From: Verrucomicrobiota bacterium
Lineage (GTDB): Bacteria; Chlamydiota; Chlamydiia; Chlamydiales; JAEYWL01
Reading direction: 5' to 3'
Length of the DNA stretch: 64,000 nucleotides
NCBI GenBank assembly: GCA_023428915.1
Contig: JAEYWL010000010.1
Coordinates: 3,758-67,757 of the forward strand
The notes beneath the pieces are model-generated. The model saw only the letters and a program-made list of their open reading frames with translations. It had not been told where the DNA came from and searched no databases. The position numbers were made by a program, and so were the translations under genes. The number at the start of each line of letters is the position of its first letter. Position 1 is the first letter of the stretch. Positions 8,641 to 19,350 of this stretch are shown here, piece after piece.

Positions 8641-9510
8641 TTAATATTGGCTTGACTTAACTAGCCGCTCGACTTCATCTATGCTGCGGCTGTAGCGGTA
8701 CCACTCGCGGCTTTTATTCACGAACTCTTCTGCTAATAATCGGTCCTGGATAGCAACAGCTTCAAGGGCATAGGTTTTTATGTCGGAACGGGGTATAATG
8801 ATATTTTCTGAGATAATTTTTCTCAACAGTTGCCTGACAATAGAGCTTTTATTTTTTTCGCCAGTAGTAACGATGATAAGTTTATATAGCTCTGCATCTT
8901 TGGGCTCCAGGTCAATTGCCTGCATTGCATAGCGATATATGCAGTCGGATTGCTGCTCTTTTAAAGCAGGTGTTTTTGCCAACGCGTATAACTTATAATG
9001 GATAATAGCTAAGGTGCGATAGGCCAAATAATGTTCAGGGAATTGCTGGTACGCTTGATAAAAATTCTGAAAAAAATTTGGCAGCTCGCCTAAATTAGCC
9101 TCTGCAGCTGCCAATATAAATAGTAGTTGCGGCTGCTCTTTTGCCGCTTCAGAATAGGCAGCCGTTATTTCTTTAGCTGCTGTTTGAATAGTATGGCTTT
9201 CATGGCTATTTAAATAGAGGGATAAAGCTTCGCGATATTCCTTTGTCTCCCGCGGTTTAACTGCAGCCTTTTTTGGCAGTGTTTCTAGGGCTGCTAAGAA
9301 AGTTTGAAAGGCTTTTTCCGTTTCCTGGTCTTTTAAGTAGGCTAAAGTGAGTTGCAATAACAGCTGGCTCTTTGCTTGCGGTTCAGCTTGCTTAAGCTGT
9401 TCTTTATAAGCAGCTATCTCCGCCTTAGGATTTTCAGCCATAAGTGCGCTCATTGCACAAAGCAATAGCAGCAAAGGTAAAAGATGAAAGTAGAGAAATT
9501 GTCTTAACAT
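8641..9510 (-). CDS. Secreted or lipid-anchored TPR-like protein, function unknown
   Basis: A 289-residue protein with a strongly hydrophobic N-terminus (residues 4-24, LLPLLLLLCAMSALMA) that looks like a Sec signal. A Cys inside it (CAMS) could make it a lipoprotein, though the lipobox is poor. The rest is alpha-helical with tetratricopeptide-like spacing (for example AYLKDQETEKAFQTFLAAL and AIHYKLYALAKTPAL), suggesting a periplasmic protein-binding scaffold. It is first in the operon with the Pkn1-like kinase, 5 bases upstream, so it may feed partners to or sense signals for that system; that is inference only. Confidence 0.65.
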   Translation of the reverse strand: MLRQFLYFHLLPLLLLLCAMSALMAENPKAEIAAYKEQLKQAEPQAKSQLLLQLTLAYLKDQETEKAFQTFLAALETLPKKAAVKPRETKEYREALSLYLNSHESHTIQTAAKEITAAYSEAAKEQPQLLFILAAAEANLGELPNFFQNFYQAYQQFPEHYLAYRTLAIIHYKLYALAKTPALKEQQSDCIYRYAMQAIDLEPKDAELYKLIIVTTGEKNKSSIVRQLLRKIISENIIIPRSDIKTYALEAVAIQDRLLAEEFVNKSREWYRYSRSIDEVERLVKSSQY

Positions 9511-9655
9511 CGAGCTTATAATAAAAAATATGCGATTAAATGGAAGTGCTAATCATACTTTCTCTATTTACTTGCTGATCTCAAATGAATGTGCTACAAT
9601 TGGTTGTCTTTGGACGGGCTTATTTCTGAAAATCACAAGTATTGGATAAAGCGTC

Positions 9656-9994
9656 GTGGGATCGAATTATCAACGCACACCAAAAAACTATCGGGGGACT
9701 GCGCTTACGACCCGCCGCATGAGCGAGCTTCTTCCAGATGTTTTGCGTCAAATAAATCAAGTTTACCGGCATCGGCCAGACTTGATACTGGCCTCCTGGC
9801 CTGAAATTATAGGCTCAAAGCTAGCTGCAATGACCCAGGCAGTGGCTTTTAAAGAAGGCATACTACATATCAAAGTGCGGAATTCAACCCTGCACAGTCT
9901 GCTAAGTCAATACGATAAGCAGCGTTTATTAGCGAAGTTAAGAGAGAAATTTCCGGACTCGATGATTAAGGGCATTTCTTTTAGAATTGGATAA
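9656..9994 (+). CDS. DUF721/DciA-like protein
   Basis: A 112-residue protein with the DUF721 pattern: LRQINQVYR helix, then WPEIIGSKLAAMTQAVAFKEG, then LHIKVRNSTLHSLLSQ. DUF721 proteins include DciA, the ancestral loader of the replicative helicase DnaB in bacteria without DnaC. A start at GTG 9656 gives the full frame; ATG 9719 (MSELLPDVL) is an alternative that retains the domain. It lies 24 bases ahead of gyrB, matching the gene order upstream of gyrB in Chlamydia trachomatis. A replication role fits the neighbours (gyrB, gyrA, tmk, holB), but loading of DnaB is inferred from the family. Confidence 0.75.
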   Translation: MGSNYQRTPKNYRGTALTTRRMSELLPDVLRQINQVYRHRPDLILASWPEIIGSKLAAMTQAVAFKEGILHIKVRNSTLHSLLSQYDKQRLLAKLREKFPDSMIKGISFRIG

Positions 9995-12523
<2,529 letters not shown>

Positions 12524-12542
12524 ACCGCATTAGGAGAATTGT

Positions 12543-15101
12543 ATGTCCTATACAGAAAATGAAGTTACTCTGCCGCGCAATATCGAAGACGAGATGCGTG
12601 ATAGCTACCTACGCTACTCCATGTCGGTCATCATTGCGCGTGCGCTACCCGATGTAAGAGATGGTTTAAAGCCCTCGCAGCGCCGCATCCTCTATGCGAT
12701 GCGCCAGTTGAGTTTGAGCCCGACAGGAAAACACCGTAAGTGCGCTAAAATCTCCGGCGACACTTCCGGTGATTACCACCCTCATGGTGAAAGCGTCATT
12801 TATCCGACTCTGGTGAGAATGGCGCAAGAATGGGCCATGCGCTATCGTTTAGTTGACGGCCAAGGAAACTTCGGCTCAATCGACGGCGATCCCCCGGCTG
12901 CTATGCGTTATACTGAGGCGCGTTTGACAACCTCTTCTGTGCAGCTGATGGAAGACCTCGACAAAGATACAGTCGAAATGGTGCCGAACTACGACGAGAC
13001 CAAAAAAGAACCAACGGTATTCCCTTCGAAGTTCCCGAACTTGTTGTGCAATGGCTCTTCAGGAATCGCCGTGGGTATGGCCACAAACATTCCTCCGCAT
13101 AATCTGGCGGAACTAGTCAAAGCTACCCTGCTGGTTTTGGAGAACCCGGCTACCTCCATTGATGAGATCATCAAAGTGATGCCCGGACCCGACTTCCCTA
13201 CAGGCGGCATTATTTGCGGCTATAGAGGCATAAAAGAAGCTTATCACACAGGGCGCGGTAAAGTCATTCTGCGTGCCAATATCGTTGCTGAGCCTATGCC
13301 TGATAATCCGGACCGGCAGCGGCTGATCGTAGATGAGATTCCCTATGCGGTGAATAAATCGCGCTTAATCGAACAAATAGCGGAACTTATCAACAATAAA
13401 TCCATTACCGGCTTATCAGACCTGCGCGATGAATCAGATAAGGATGGATTGCGGATTGTTTTGGAACTTAAGCGGGGCGAGATCCCGGAAGTGATCATCA
13501 ACCAGCTGTATAAATTCTGCGACATGCAAGTGACATTCGGTTGCAATATGCTAGCTCTGGACAAAGGGCTGCCGCGCATTATGAACATCAAGCACATGAT
13601 TCAGGCTTGGATTGATCACCGTATTGAAGTGGTTCGCCGCAGAACGCGCTTTGAACTCCTCAAAGCAGAAGCCCGTGCACACATTTTAGAAGGCTATCTT
13701 AAAGCAATTGATCACCTTGATGAAGTGGTGCGGCTTATTAGGCAAAGCAGCAGCCGCGAAGAAGCGCGCACAGAATTGATTGCCCGCTTTGAGTTTACTG
13801 AAAGACAGGCGAACGCTGTCCTTGAACTGCGCTTATACCAATTAACCGGCCTAGAGCGCGATAAAATTAGCGCTGAATACCAGGAACTGTTAGCTAAAAT
13901 TGCCTACTTGCGCAGTGTGCTTGCAAGTGAAGCAATGGTACGCGACATTATTCGCAAAGAACTGGAAGAGATCGAGAAAGGCTACAAATCTTCCCGTTTG
14001 ACCAAAATTATCGCTGCTGAAGGCGATATGAATATGGAAGATCTGATCGCCAATGAAGAAGTGATCATTACAATTTCTCAAGACGATTACATTAAGAGAA
14101 TGCCTGTCGACGCCTTCCGCGAACAGAAGCGGGGAGGGCAGGGAGTTGCCGGCCTTCAATTGCGCAAAGAAGAAGATGCCTTAAAATCCCTCTATGTAGC
14201 CTCTACCCATGATTATTTGCTTATCTTTACCAGCCTTGGACGCTGCTATTGGTTGAAAGTGTGGCAGATTCCGGAATCCGGACGTAAATCGAAAGGCAAG
14301 CCGCTTATCAACCTTCTGGAAGACTTAAGGCCCGAGGAGAAGATTGCGACAGTCCTGCGCGTTTCCTCTTTTGAGGAGCAAGCCTGCATCCTCATGGCAA
14401 CACGTCAAGGTGTGGTCAAGAAAACAGAGCTTGGCGAATTCAGCAACCCGCGCCGCAAAGGGATCTGGGCCATCGATATCGATGAAGGCGATGAGGTGAT
14501 TGCTACCCGTTTAGCCCGGGCAGGTCAGCAGGTCATGCTCTTTACTTATAGCGGCATGGCAGTGCGCTTTGATGAAAATCAGGTGCGTTCTATGGGCCGT
14601 ATGGCGCGCGGGGTAAAAGGAGTGACTCTGAAGAACGAAGGCGACTATGTAATTGCCTGTGAAGTTGTCAATGGCACAGAAACCATTTTAGTCGTTTGTG
14701 AAAATGGCTTCGGCAAACGCTCTGAAGTATCCGAATTCCGCCATACTAATCGCGGCGGTGTCGGCGTGCGTTCCATCATTACCAGCGAACGCAACGGCAA
14801 TGTGATCGGGGCGATTTGCGTCACCGATAACGACAGTTTGGTTATGATGTCTGATCAAGGGCAAACTGTGCGCATTAGCATGAAAGACGTGCGTGTCATG
14901 GGACGCAACACACAAGGCGTAAAGCTGGCTAACCTGAAAGAAGGCACTCTGGTCGGTATGCAAAAAATTGAGTCGGCTGCCGACGAGCCTTTAGTTGAAG
15001 AGGAGTCTAAAAATCTCATTGAGGAAGAGCTGAATAACCATGCGCTGGCTCAAGAACAGATTGAGGAAGCTTCAGAAGAACAACCAGAGGAAAATGAATG
15101 A
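12543..15101 (+). CDS. gyrA: DNA gyrase subunit A
   Basis: DNA-cleaving subunit of gyrase. The catalytic Tyr is in AAMRYTEARL (about residue 123). The quinolone-resistance region reads HPHGESVIYPTLVRMAQ: the Ser equivalent to E. coli 83 is kept, but the position of Asp87 is Pro. The C-terminal beta-pinwheel carries a GyrA-box variant (KRGGQGVAG, about 525), supporting gyrase rather than topoisomerase IV. The last 40 residues are acidic. AGGAG lies nine bases before the ATG, and the stop overlaps the tmk start by four bases (ATGA), indicating translational coupling. Confidence 0.97.
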   Translation: MSYTENEVTLPRNIEDEMRDSYLRYSMSVIIARALPDVRDGLKPSQRRILYAMRQLSLSPTGKHRKCAKISGDTSGDYHPHGESVIYPTLVRMAQEWAMRYRLVDGQGNFGSIDGDPPAAMRYTEARLTTSSVQLMEDLDKDTVEMVPNYDETKKEPTVFPSKFPNLLCNGSSGIAVGMATNIPPHNLAELVKATLLVLENPATSIDEIIKVMPGPDFPTGGIICGYRGIKEAYHTGRGKVILRANIVAEPMPDNPDRQRLIVDEIPYAVNKSRLIEQIAELINNKSITGLSDLRDESDKDGLRIVLELKRGEIPEVIINQLYKFCDMQVTFGCNMLALDKGLPRIMNIKHMIQAWIDHRIEVVRRRTRFELLKAEARAHILEGYLKAIDHLDEVVRLIRQSSSREEARTELIARFEFTERQANAVLELRLYQLTGLERDKISAEYQELLAKIAYLRSVLASEAMVRDIIRKELEEIEKGYKSSRLTKIIAAEGDMNMEDLIANEEVIITISQDDYIKRMPVDAFREQKRGGQGVAGLQLRKEEDALKSLYVASTHDYLLIFTSLGRCYWLKVWQIPESGRKSKGKPLINLLEDLRPEEKIATVLRVSSFEEQACILMATRQGVVKKTELGEFSNPRRKGIWAIDIDEGDEVIATRLARAGQQVMLFTYSGMAVRFDENQVRSMGRMARGVKGVTLKNEGDYVIACEVVNGTETILVVCENGFGKRSEVSEFRHTNRGGVGVRSIITSERNGNVIGAICVTDNDSLVMMSDQGQTVRISMKDVRVMGRNTQGVKLANLKEGTLVGMQKIESAADEPLVEEESKNLIEEELNNHALAQEQIEEASEEQPEENE

Positions 15102-15745
15102 GTCAAAGAGGCAGATTCCTAACCTTTGAAGGGGGTGAAGGCTCAGGCAAAAGCACTGTAAGCGCTCATATCGCTCGCTGGCTGCAGAAGCGAGGTTATG
15201 AAGTGGTCTTGACTCGCGAGCCCGGGGGATCTGCTTTTGGCAATATGGTGAGAAAGTGGTTGCTCGATCCGGAATGCAAAACTCCCATCGGGCAGCAAGC
15301 TGAATTTCTTCTGTTTCTTGCAGCCCGTGCGCAGCATATAGAAGAACTAATCGCGCCGGCTGTGGCAGCCGGTAAAATTGTCTTATGCGACCGTTTTAAC
15401 GACTCTTCAGTTGCTTACCAAGGAGTTGCTCGCGGCTTGGGCTTTAAGTACACTAGGTTGCTATGCTCAATGGTTTGCGAACATATACAACCTGAAATGA
15501 CCTTTTTATTGGATATCGATCCGGAAATTGGCTTGCATAGAGCCAAAGGAACGGCAAAGGCCGAAGCCGCAGCAGGTCTGCACGACAAAATGGAGGCGGA
15601 AGCCCTTCACTTTCACCAGCAGGTACGTCAAGGCTTTCAAACTCTAGCAGCAATAGAGCCAGAGCGAATCCATGTAATCGATGCCAGCCAAACATTGCCA
15701 ACCGTTTGCAATGCCATTGAAACCCTGATCGAAACGAAATGGTAG
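15098..15745 (+). CDS. tmk: Thymidylate kinase
   Basis: Phosphorylates dTMP to dTDP for DNA synthesis. The P-loop FEGGEGSGKST is at 9-19, the DR[YF] motif appears as CDRFNDSSVAYQG (about 95) and the thymidine-site TREPGG is at about 40. The length of 215 is standard. The start overlaps gyrA (ATGA) and the end overlaps holB by seven bases, so it belongs to a tight replication operon. The lid segment lacks a clear Arg-rich motif like that of E. coli, as in other members with Arg in the P-loop; this is not decisive. Confidence 0.95.
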   Translation: MSQRGRFLTFEGGEGSGKSTVSAHIARWLQKRGYEVVLTREPGGSAFGNMVRKWLLDPECKTPIGQQAEFLLFLAARAQHIEELIAPAVAAGKIVLCDRFNDSSVAYQGVARGLGFKYTRLLCSMVCEHIQPEMTFLLDIDPEIGLHRAKGTAKAEAAAGLHDKMEAEALHFHQQVRQGFQTLAAIEPERIHVIDASQTLPTVCNAIETLIETKW

Positions 15746-16704
15746 AATTTACTTCTTTTGACCATATTACGGGCAACGAAGAGGCTAAAAAATTTCTTAC
15801 CCACATGCTGGAAACAAATAGGGTAGGAAACTCTCTCTTATTTGCCGGCGCTAAAGAAGCAAACCTCGAAGCATTCGCATTGGCTGTTGCCCATAACTTA
15901 GTCGGTAATTCAAAAGAAGACCATCCCGATATTTACTCATTCCGACCAGAAGGCAAAATGGCTCTGCATAGCATTGAAGGAATGCGCCGTTTTTGCGAAG
16001 AGGTTTATCTAGCCCCTTTTGAATCGAGTTATAAAGTGTTTATCATCATTGATGCTGAACGCATGTTGCCCACAAGTGCTAACGCTCTTTTAAAGACATT
16101 TGAAGAGCCTGCGCAGCATAGCGTCATTATTTTGACCAGCAGCCAGCCCAATGCAATTTTGCCGACGATTCTTTCCCGTTGCCGCAAACTCTATTTCAAA
16201 AATAGCGCCTCCTTAAAGCAGCACGAGAAATTATCAGACCCTTTGCTTGTCCTGCTTTCCCGCACCCCCGGCATCTCTTACATAGAGTTAAAAGAGTCTT
16301 TATCCGTGCTGGTCGCTGCCATTGAAGAAGAAAAAAAACAGGCAGAACAAGAGATTAGGCAGCAACTTGCTGCCCATTTTCCTCAAGATATGACCGCACT
16401 GCAAAAAGAAGCCTTTGAAAAAGAAGTAGAGGGGAGCGTAGCAACTCATACCCAAGCCGTTTTGGGGCAGATGTTTGCGCAAATCTTTTTCTGGTATAGA
16501 GATCTGCAGCTTTTACAAGTATCCGGTAAACCTGATCTATTGCACTTTCCTGTCTATTTACAACATTTAGAACAGCAGCTCCAGTTCGGCGGTTTGCCTT
16601 CCCTTGAAACGGTCGAGCAGGCCATCAAGGGCGCCAAACAAGCCATCGCCCGCTTCAACCCCATCAATGATAGCCTGGAAGCCCTTTTCCTGAAACTACA
16701 TTAG
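15739..16704 (+). CDS. holB: DNA polymerase III delta'-like clamp-loader subunit
   Basis: A 321-residue AAA+ relative of the clamp loader delta' subunit. Recognisable are HITGNEEAKKFL at the N-terminus, VFIIIDAERMLPTSANALLKTFEEP (Walker-B-like and following helix, about 112-136) and ILPTILSRCRKLYF (sensor/SRC region). The P-loop position reads LLFAGAKEANLEA and has no GKT, so ATP binding is probably lost, as is known for delta' subunits. The Cys zinc module found in many homologs is absent. The gene overlaps tmk by seven bases, and a repeat element starts on the base after its stop codon. Confidence 0.85.
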   Translation: MVEFTSFDHITGNEEAKKFLTHMLETNRVGNSLLFAGAKEANLEAFALAVAHNLVGNSKEDHPDIYSFRPEGKMALHSIEGMRRFCEEVYLAPFESSYKVFIIIDAERMLPTSANALLKTFEEPAQHSVIILTSSQPNAILPTILSRCRKLYFKNSASLKQHEKLSDPLLVLLSRTPGISYIELKESLSVLVAAIEEEKKQAEQEIRQQLAAHFPQDMTALQKEAFEKEVEGSVATHTQAVLGQMFAQIFFWYRDLQLLQVSGKPDLLHFPVYLQHLEQQLQFGGLPSLETVEQAIKGAKQAIARFNPINDSLEALFLKLH

Positions 16705-17026
16705 GTGTCGCTGCTGCCGCAGCTCAATATGTTTTTATGCGATAACCCCACGTTCCGGCACGCCTTTCGGCGGCCTTCACGCGGGGCTAACAACTGCCAT
16801 CGCTTCCGCGATGGTCTGTTAGCAAGATTGGTTTATATCTGGAGTGCGTCATGGTGATGCATCGCGGAAGCGATGGTCTGTCAGCAAGATTGGTTTATAT
16901 CTGGAGTGCGTCATGGAGATGCATCGCAGAAGAGATGCAAGTAGTTAGCCCCGCGTGAAGGCTCCGCAGGAGCCGGAACGTGGGGTTACTGAATAAAGAC
17001 AAATGGAGCTGCGGCAGCAGCGACAC
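16705..17026. repeat. 322-bp element with perfect 21-bp terminal inverted repeats
   Basis: Positions 16705-16725 (GTGTCGCTGCTGCCGCAGCTC-type end) and 17006-17026 are exact inverted copies. Inside are a REP-like palindrome near the left end, its mate near the right end (about 16949-16986) and two tandem copies of a roughly 65-bp unit (about 16809-16935). No coding sequence is supported. It begins directly after the holB stop and abuts an IS200-like transposase gene. Confidence 0.8.
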
Positions 17027-17035
17027 AAAAAAATC

Positions 17036-17490
17036 TCATCCCAACACAAACCTCTCATCAAATTTAACATTATGCAGCGTTAAGAGTTTTTTGTACTCTT
17101 CCTCAAATGACATTGTCGCATGATGCACTTCTTGGTTTTGAATATATTTTCGAACTTGTTCAATTGATGAAAAACTAACTGAAAATGAGCCATATCCTTC
17201 TTGCCATGCAAAATCACATGGCTGCTTGAATAGTTTTTGTGTATCCATAAAGAAGAAGAAGCTTTTAGGTCCCTAATAAAACCAGAAAATTTATCAAGAT
17301 TTGATAGCTCAATTAAGAGATGCACATGGTCTGGCATGCCGCCAATCGCTATAAGGTTACCGTGATGATTGGCAACAATACCCCCTAAATAAGGATAAAG
17401 GTGGATTTGAAGTTCAGGAGTGATAAATGCAAGGCGTTGTTTTGTTGACCAAATTAAATGAAAAAAATGTAAACGGTATGAATGTGTCAT
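17036..17490 (-). pseudogene. tnpA: IS200/REP-associated-type Y1 transposase, one-base frameshift
   Basis: A single-strand DNA transposase of the Y1/HUH family. From ATG 17490 the frame shows HLIWSTKQR, the metal-binding HUH motif MPDHVHLL and LKASSSLWIHK. After an A5 run at 17234-17238 (minus-strand sense) the family pattern continues in another frame with QEGYGSFSVS, the nucleophilic Tyr region VRKYIQNQ and a C-terminal FDERF. One extra A would join both parts into about 150 residues, the usual length. It is therefore most likely a pseudogene, though slippage on the A run could restore some product. REP-like palindromes flank both sides. Confidence 0.8.
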
Positions 17491-17503
17491 ATTATTACTT
17501 TTT

Positions 17504-17776
17504 GTGTCGCTGCTGCCGCAGCTCAATATGTTTTTATGCGATAACCCCACGTTCCGGCTCCTGCGGAGCCTTCACGCGGGGCTAACAACTGCCATCGCTT
17601 CCGCGATGGTCTGTCAGCAAGGTTGGTTTATATCTGCATTTGTGTATACCAACGCTCCTTGCATTTACCCCACGTTCCGGCTTCTGCGGAGCCTTCACGC
17701 GGGGCTAACAACTGCCATCGCTTCCGCGATGGTCTGTCAGCAAGGTTGATTTATATCTGCATTTGTGTATACCAAT
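17504..17776. repeat. Left-end element copy with two 123-bp tandem REP-containing units
   Basis: It begins with the same 21-base end as 16705. Two direct units start at 17545 and 17668 (period 123). Each holds a palindrome of the form CCCCACGTTCC...GGCTCCTGCGGAGCC...GCGGGG, then a second palindrome CATCGCTTCCGCGATG. The right 21-base terminus is not seen, so this copy is incomplete. The 17504-17836 stretch carries no supported gene; the plus-strand frame there is just repeat. Confidence 0.75.
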
Positions 17777-17836
17777 TCGAGCTCTTAGAGAGAAAATAAT
17801 TTCGAATATGACTTATTATAAGGTAGCAAGTCGGGT

Positions 17837-18229
17837 TTAAATAACGGGTACGATCTCCAAGTGGTATTTTGTCTCAGCAGGGTTAAAATAGCGAATTTTT
17901 CGGGACTGCATATCCACTTGATAATGAGAGATGCCCGCCATGGAAAGATCCTCTAGGAGTTCTAGATAGTTTGTCTTTCCTTCGATATGGCGTATAATTG
18001 CTTCTTTTGTCATAACATCACAAAAAACTTGTGAAGTTTGTAAAGGATGATAGCCTTTAAGTTCAGTTTTCTTAAACGAGCCAAAAGAGCCCTGAAAGAC
18101 TACATGATAGGATTGAGTTAAATGAACAATGTAGCTAGTAACTCCTGCAGTCTTTAATGCTTCAAAAGTTTTAGGAAATGGCCAATTTTGCAGTTGTGCA
18201 TTCTCTTGAATTTCTTCAATTATATTCAT
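17837..18229 (-). CDS. DUF1398 family protein
   Basis: A 130-residue cytoplasmic protein resembling E. coli YbcV and other DUF1398 members: LKTAGVTSYIVHL in the N-terminal half, then IRHIEGKTNYLELLEDLSMAG and a SHYQVDMQSRKIRYF strand pair near the C-terminus. Family function is unknown. It overlaps the upstream MarR-family regulator by 14 bases, so it is a likely regulated partner of that gene. A repeat fragment (GGTAGCAAGTCGGGTTT) covers its stop codon. This MarR/DUF1398 pair sits between mobile elements, hinting at horizontal acquisition. Confidence 0.7.
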   Translation of the reverse strand: MNIIEEIQENAQLQNWPFPKTFEALKTAGVTSYIVHLTQSYHVVFQGSFGSFKKTELKGYHPLQTSQVFCDVMTKEAIIRHIEGKTNYLELLEDLSMAGISHYQVDMQSRKIRYFNPAETKYHLEIVPVI

Positions 18230-18671
18230 TATTTACCTCTATGTTTATTTTTACGGCAATTTTCAGTAAAATTTTTTTTAAAGTCTCTTTTTCTTCTTTT
18301 TGCAGCATATGAAAAAATTCATAGTCGTTTTTATCTGCAAGTTCTGCCAGTTGGGGAATCAAAATGTTAGCTTTTTCTGTAAGCTCTAAAAATGTATAAC
18401 GGCGATCGCACCCAATTTTTCTGGTAATGAATTCGCGCTGCACTAACTTTTCAACGGTTCTGCTAATCGCAGCCCTGTCAATCCCTACTCGCATAGCGAT
18501 TTGTGCCGGGTTAACTTCTTTTTCATGGTAAAGGGCAATCAGCACACACCATTCAGGAATGGAGATATCTGCCCCTTTTAATTTTGCCACGAAGGCATGG
18601 TGGACTTCATTACTCAGTCTGCTGAGCCAGAAACCAATGTGATCTTCTAAGCGGGAAACATTTTTCTTCAT
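18216..18671 (-). CDS. MarR-family transcriptional regulator
   Basis: A 151-residue winged-helix regulator. The DNA-binding region is at about 45-100: PAQIAMRVGIDRAAISRTVEKLVQR is the helix-turn-helix, followed by the wing FITRKIGCDRRYTFLELT. N- and C-terminal helices would form the dimer interface. MarR proteins usually repress their own operon and release DNA on binding a small ligand or oxidation; Cys42 (EWCVL) and Cys89 (IGCDRR) could sense oxidants, which is speculative. It overlaps the DUF1398 gene, and two palindromes lie directly upstream at 18675-18711 as candidate operators. Confidence 0.9.
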   Translation of the reverse strand: MKKNVSRLEDHIGFWLSRLSNEVHHAFVAKLKGADISIPEWCVLIALYHEKEVNPAQIAMRVGIDRAAISRTVEKLVQREFITRKIGCDRRYTFLELTEKANILIPQLAELADKNDYEFFHMLQKEEKETLKKILLKIAVKINIEVNNEYN

Positions 18672-18674
18672 AAC

Positions 18675-18711
18675 ATCAATATAATTGATATGTCTATTAT
18701 TGACAAGTCAA
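18675..18711 (-). promoter_or_regulatory. Candidate MarR operator palindromes
   Basis: ATCAAT-ATA-ATTGAT at 18675-18689 and TTGAC-AA-GTCAA at 18700-18711 are perfect inverted repeats immediately upstream of the marR start. Spacing and position fit an autoregulatory operator overlapping a promoter; binding is inferred. Confidence 0.5.
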
Positions 18712-18726
18712 TTAATTTGAGTCTTG

Positions 18727-19097
18727 TTAAGCCTCTTGAAGTGCAGCAGTTGAGTCTCTAAAGTTTAGAAGGGACCAACCTTGAATAGACTGGTTCCGGT
18801 CGCCAGAATAGATGAGATAACCTGTTGGACAACGGTCTCCGACCAGCTTCTTAAAGTAATTGAGGCGCTGTAAGAACTGTGAGTTATAAGTCGCGCTAGA
18901 CTTTACTTCAATAGGGATCAGCGGGTCTTCCACTGCCAGAAGTCTTGTCTCAGGATCTTCAAAGTTAACATAGGGTTTTCTGGGAAAGATTCCCTGACAA
19001 GCGTTGTTTTGCCTGATTGCCTAGGGCCAATAAGTGTTACCACTGGGAAATCCTGTGCCAGCTTTAATAGAATATTTTGCAAATGTCGAGGGTACAT
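18727..19097 (-). pseudogene. Remnant of AAA_14/DUF4143-type ATPase
   Basis: From ATG 19097 the N-terminus of an AAA_14 ATPase is readable: MYPRHLQNILLKLAQ, then the P-loop LIGPRQSGKTT. At an A4 run (18976-18979) the frame must shift by one base to continue as YVNFEDPETRLLAVEDP. It then jumps directly to the C-terminal nuclease-like DUF4143 signature LIPIEVKSSATYNSQF and ends at 18727. Intact relatives are about 380-400 residues, so roughly two thirds of the gene is deleted in addition to the frameshift. It is clearly non-functional as the original protein. Confidence 0.8.
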
Positions 19098-19273
19098 GGA
19101 TTACTTTGTGTAAAATTGAGTTGCAACTTCAGAATTACACAAAAAAAAGATTCAAAGCAAGCGGCGCTTGTTAAGATTACAATTTACTAGGCAATTGCGT
19201 CAGGCTGTGCTCATAAAGTTCTGGGTTGGAATAAATTTGCTTACTGCTTTTAACATACAGGCCTTGTTATAAA

Positions 19274-19305
19274 AAAAGACCTTAAGAAAATCCTTAAGGT
19301 CTTAA
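19274..19305. terminator. Rho-independent-like hairpin after the 19351-19860 gene
   Basis: AGACCTTAAG (19277-19286) pairs with CTTAAGGTCT (19293-19302) and is bracketed by A and T/A-rich runs, so it can work in both directions. It lies about 50 bases beyond the stop of the minus-strand gene ending at 19351. The 19098-19270 stretch before it shows nothing recognisable. Confidence 0.6.
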
Positions 19306-19350
19306 AAATGATTAGACTAGTTATTCAAATCCGTCGAAACGCTGATCTAT

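Noticed and set aside
17504..17749. Plus-strand open frame of 81 codons in the REP region
   Set aside because: It simply translates the two 123-bp repeat units and contains the same peptide twice; the DNA is palindromic repeat.
17545..17776. CRISPR array
   Set aside because: Only two units of 123 bp, each palindromic throughout; there are no short repeats with unique spacers and no cas genes.
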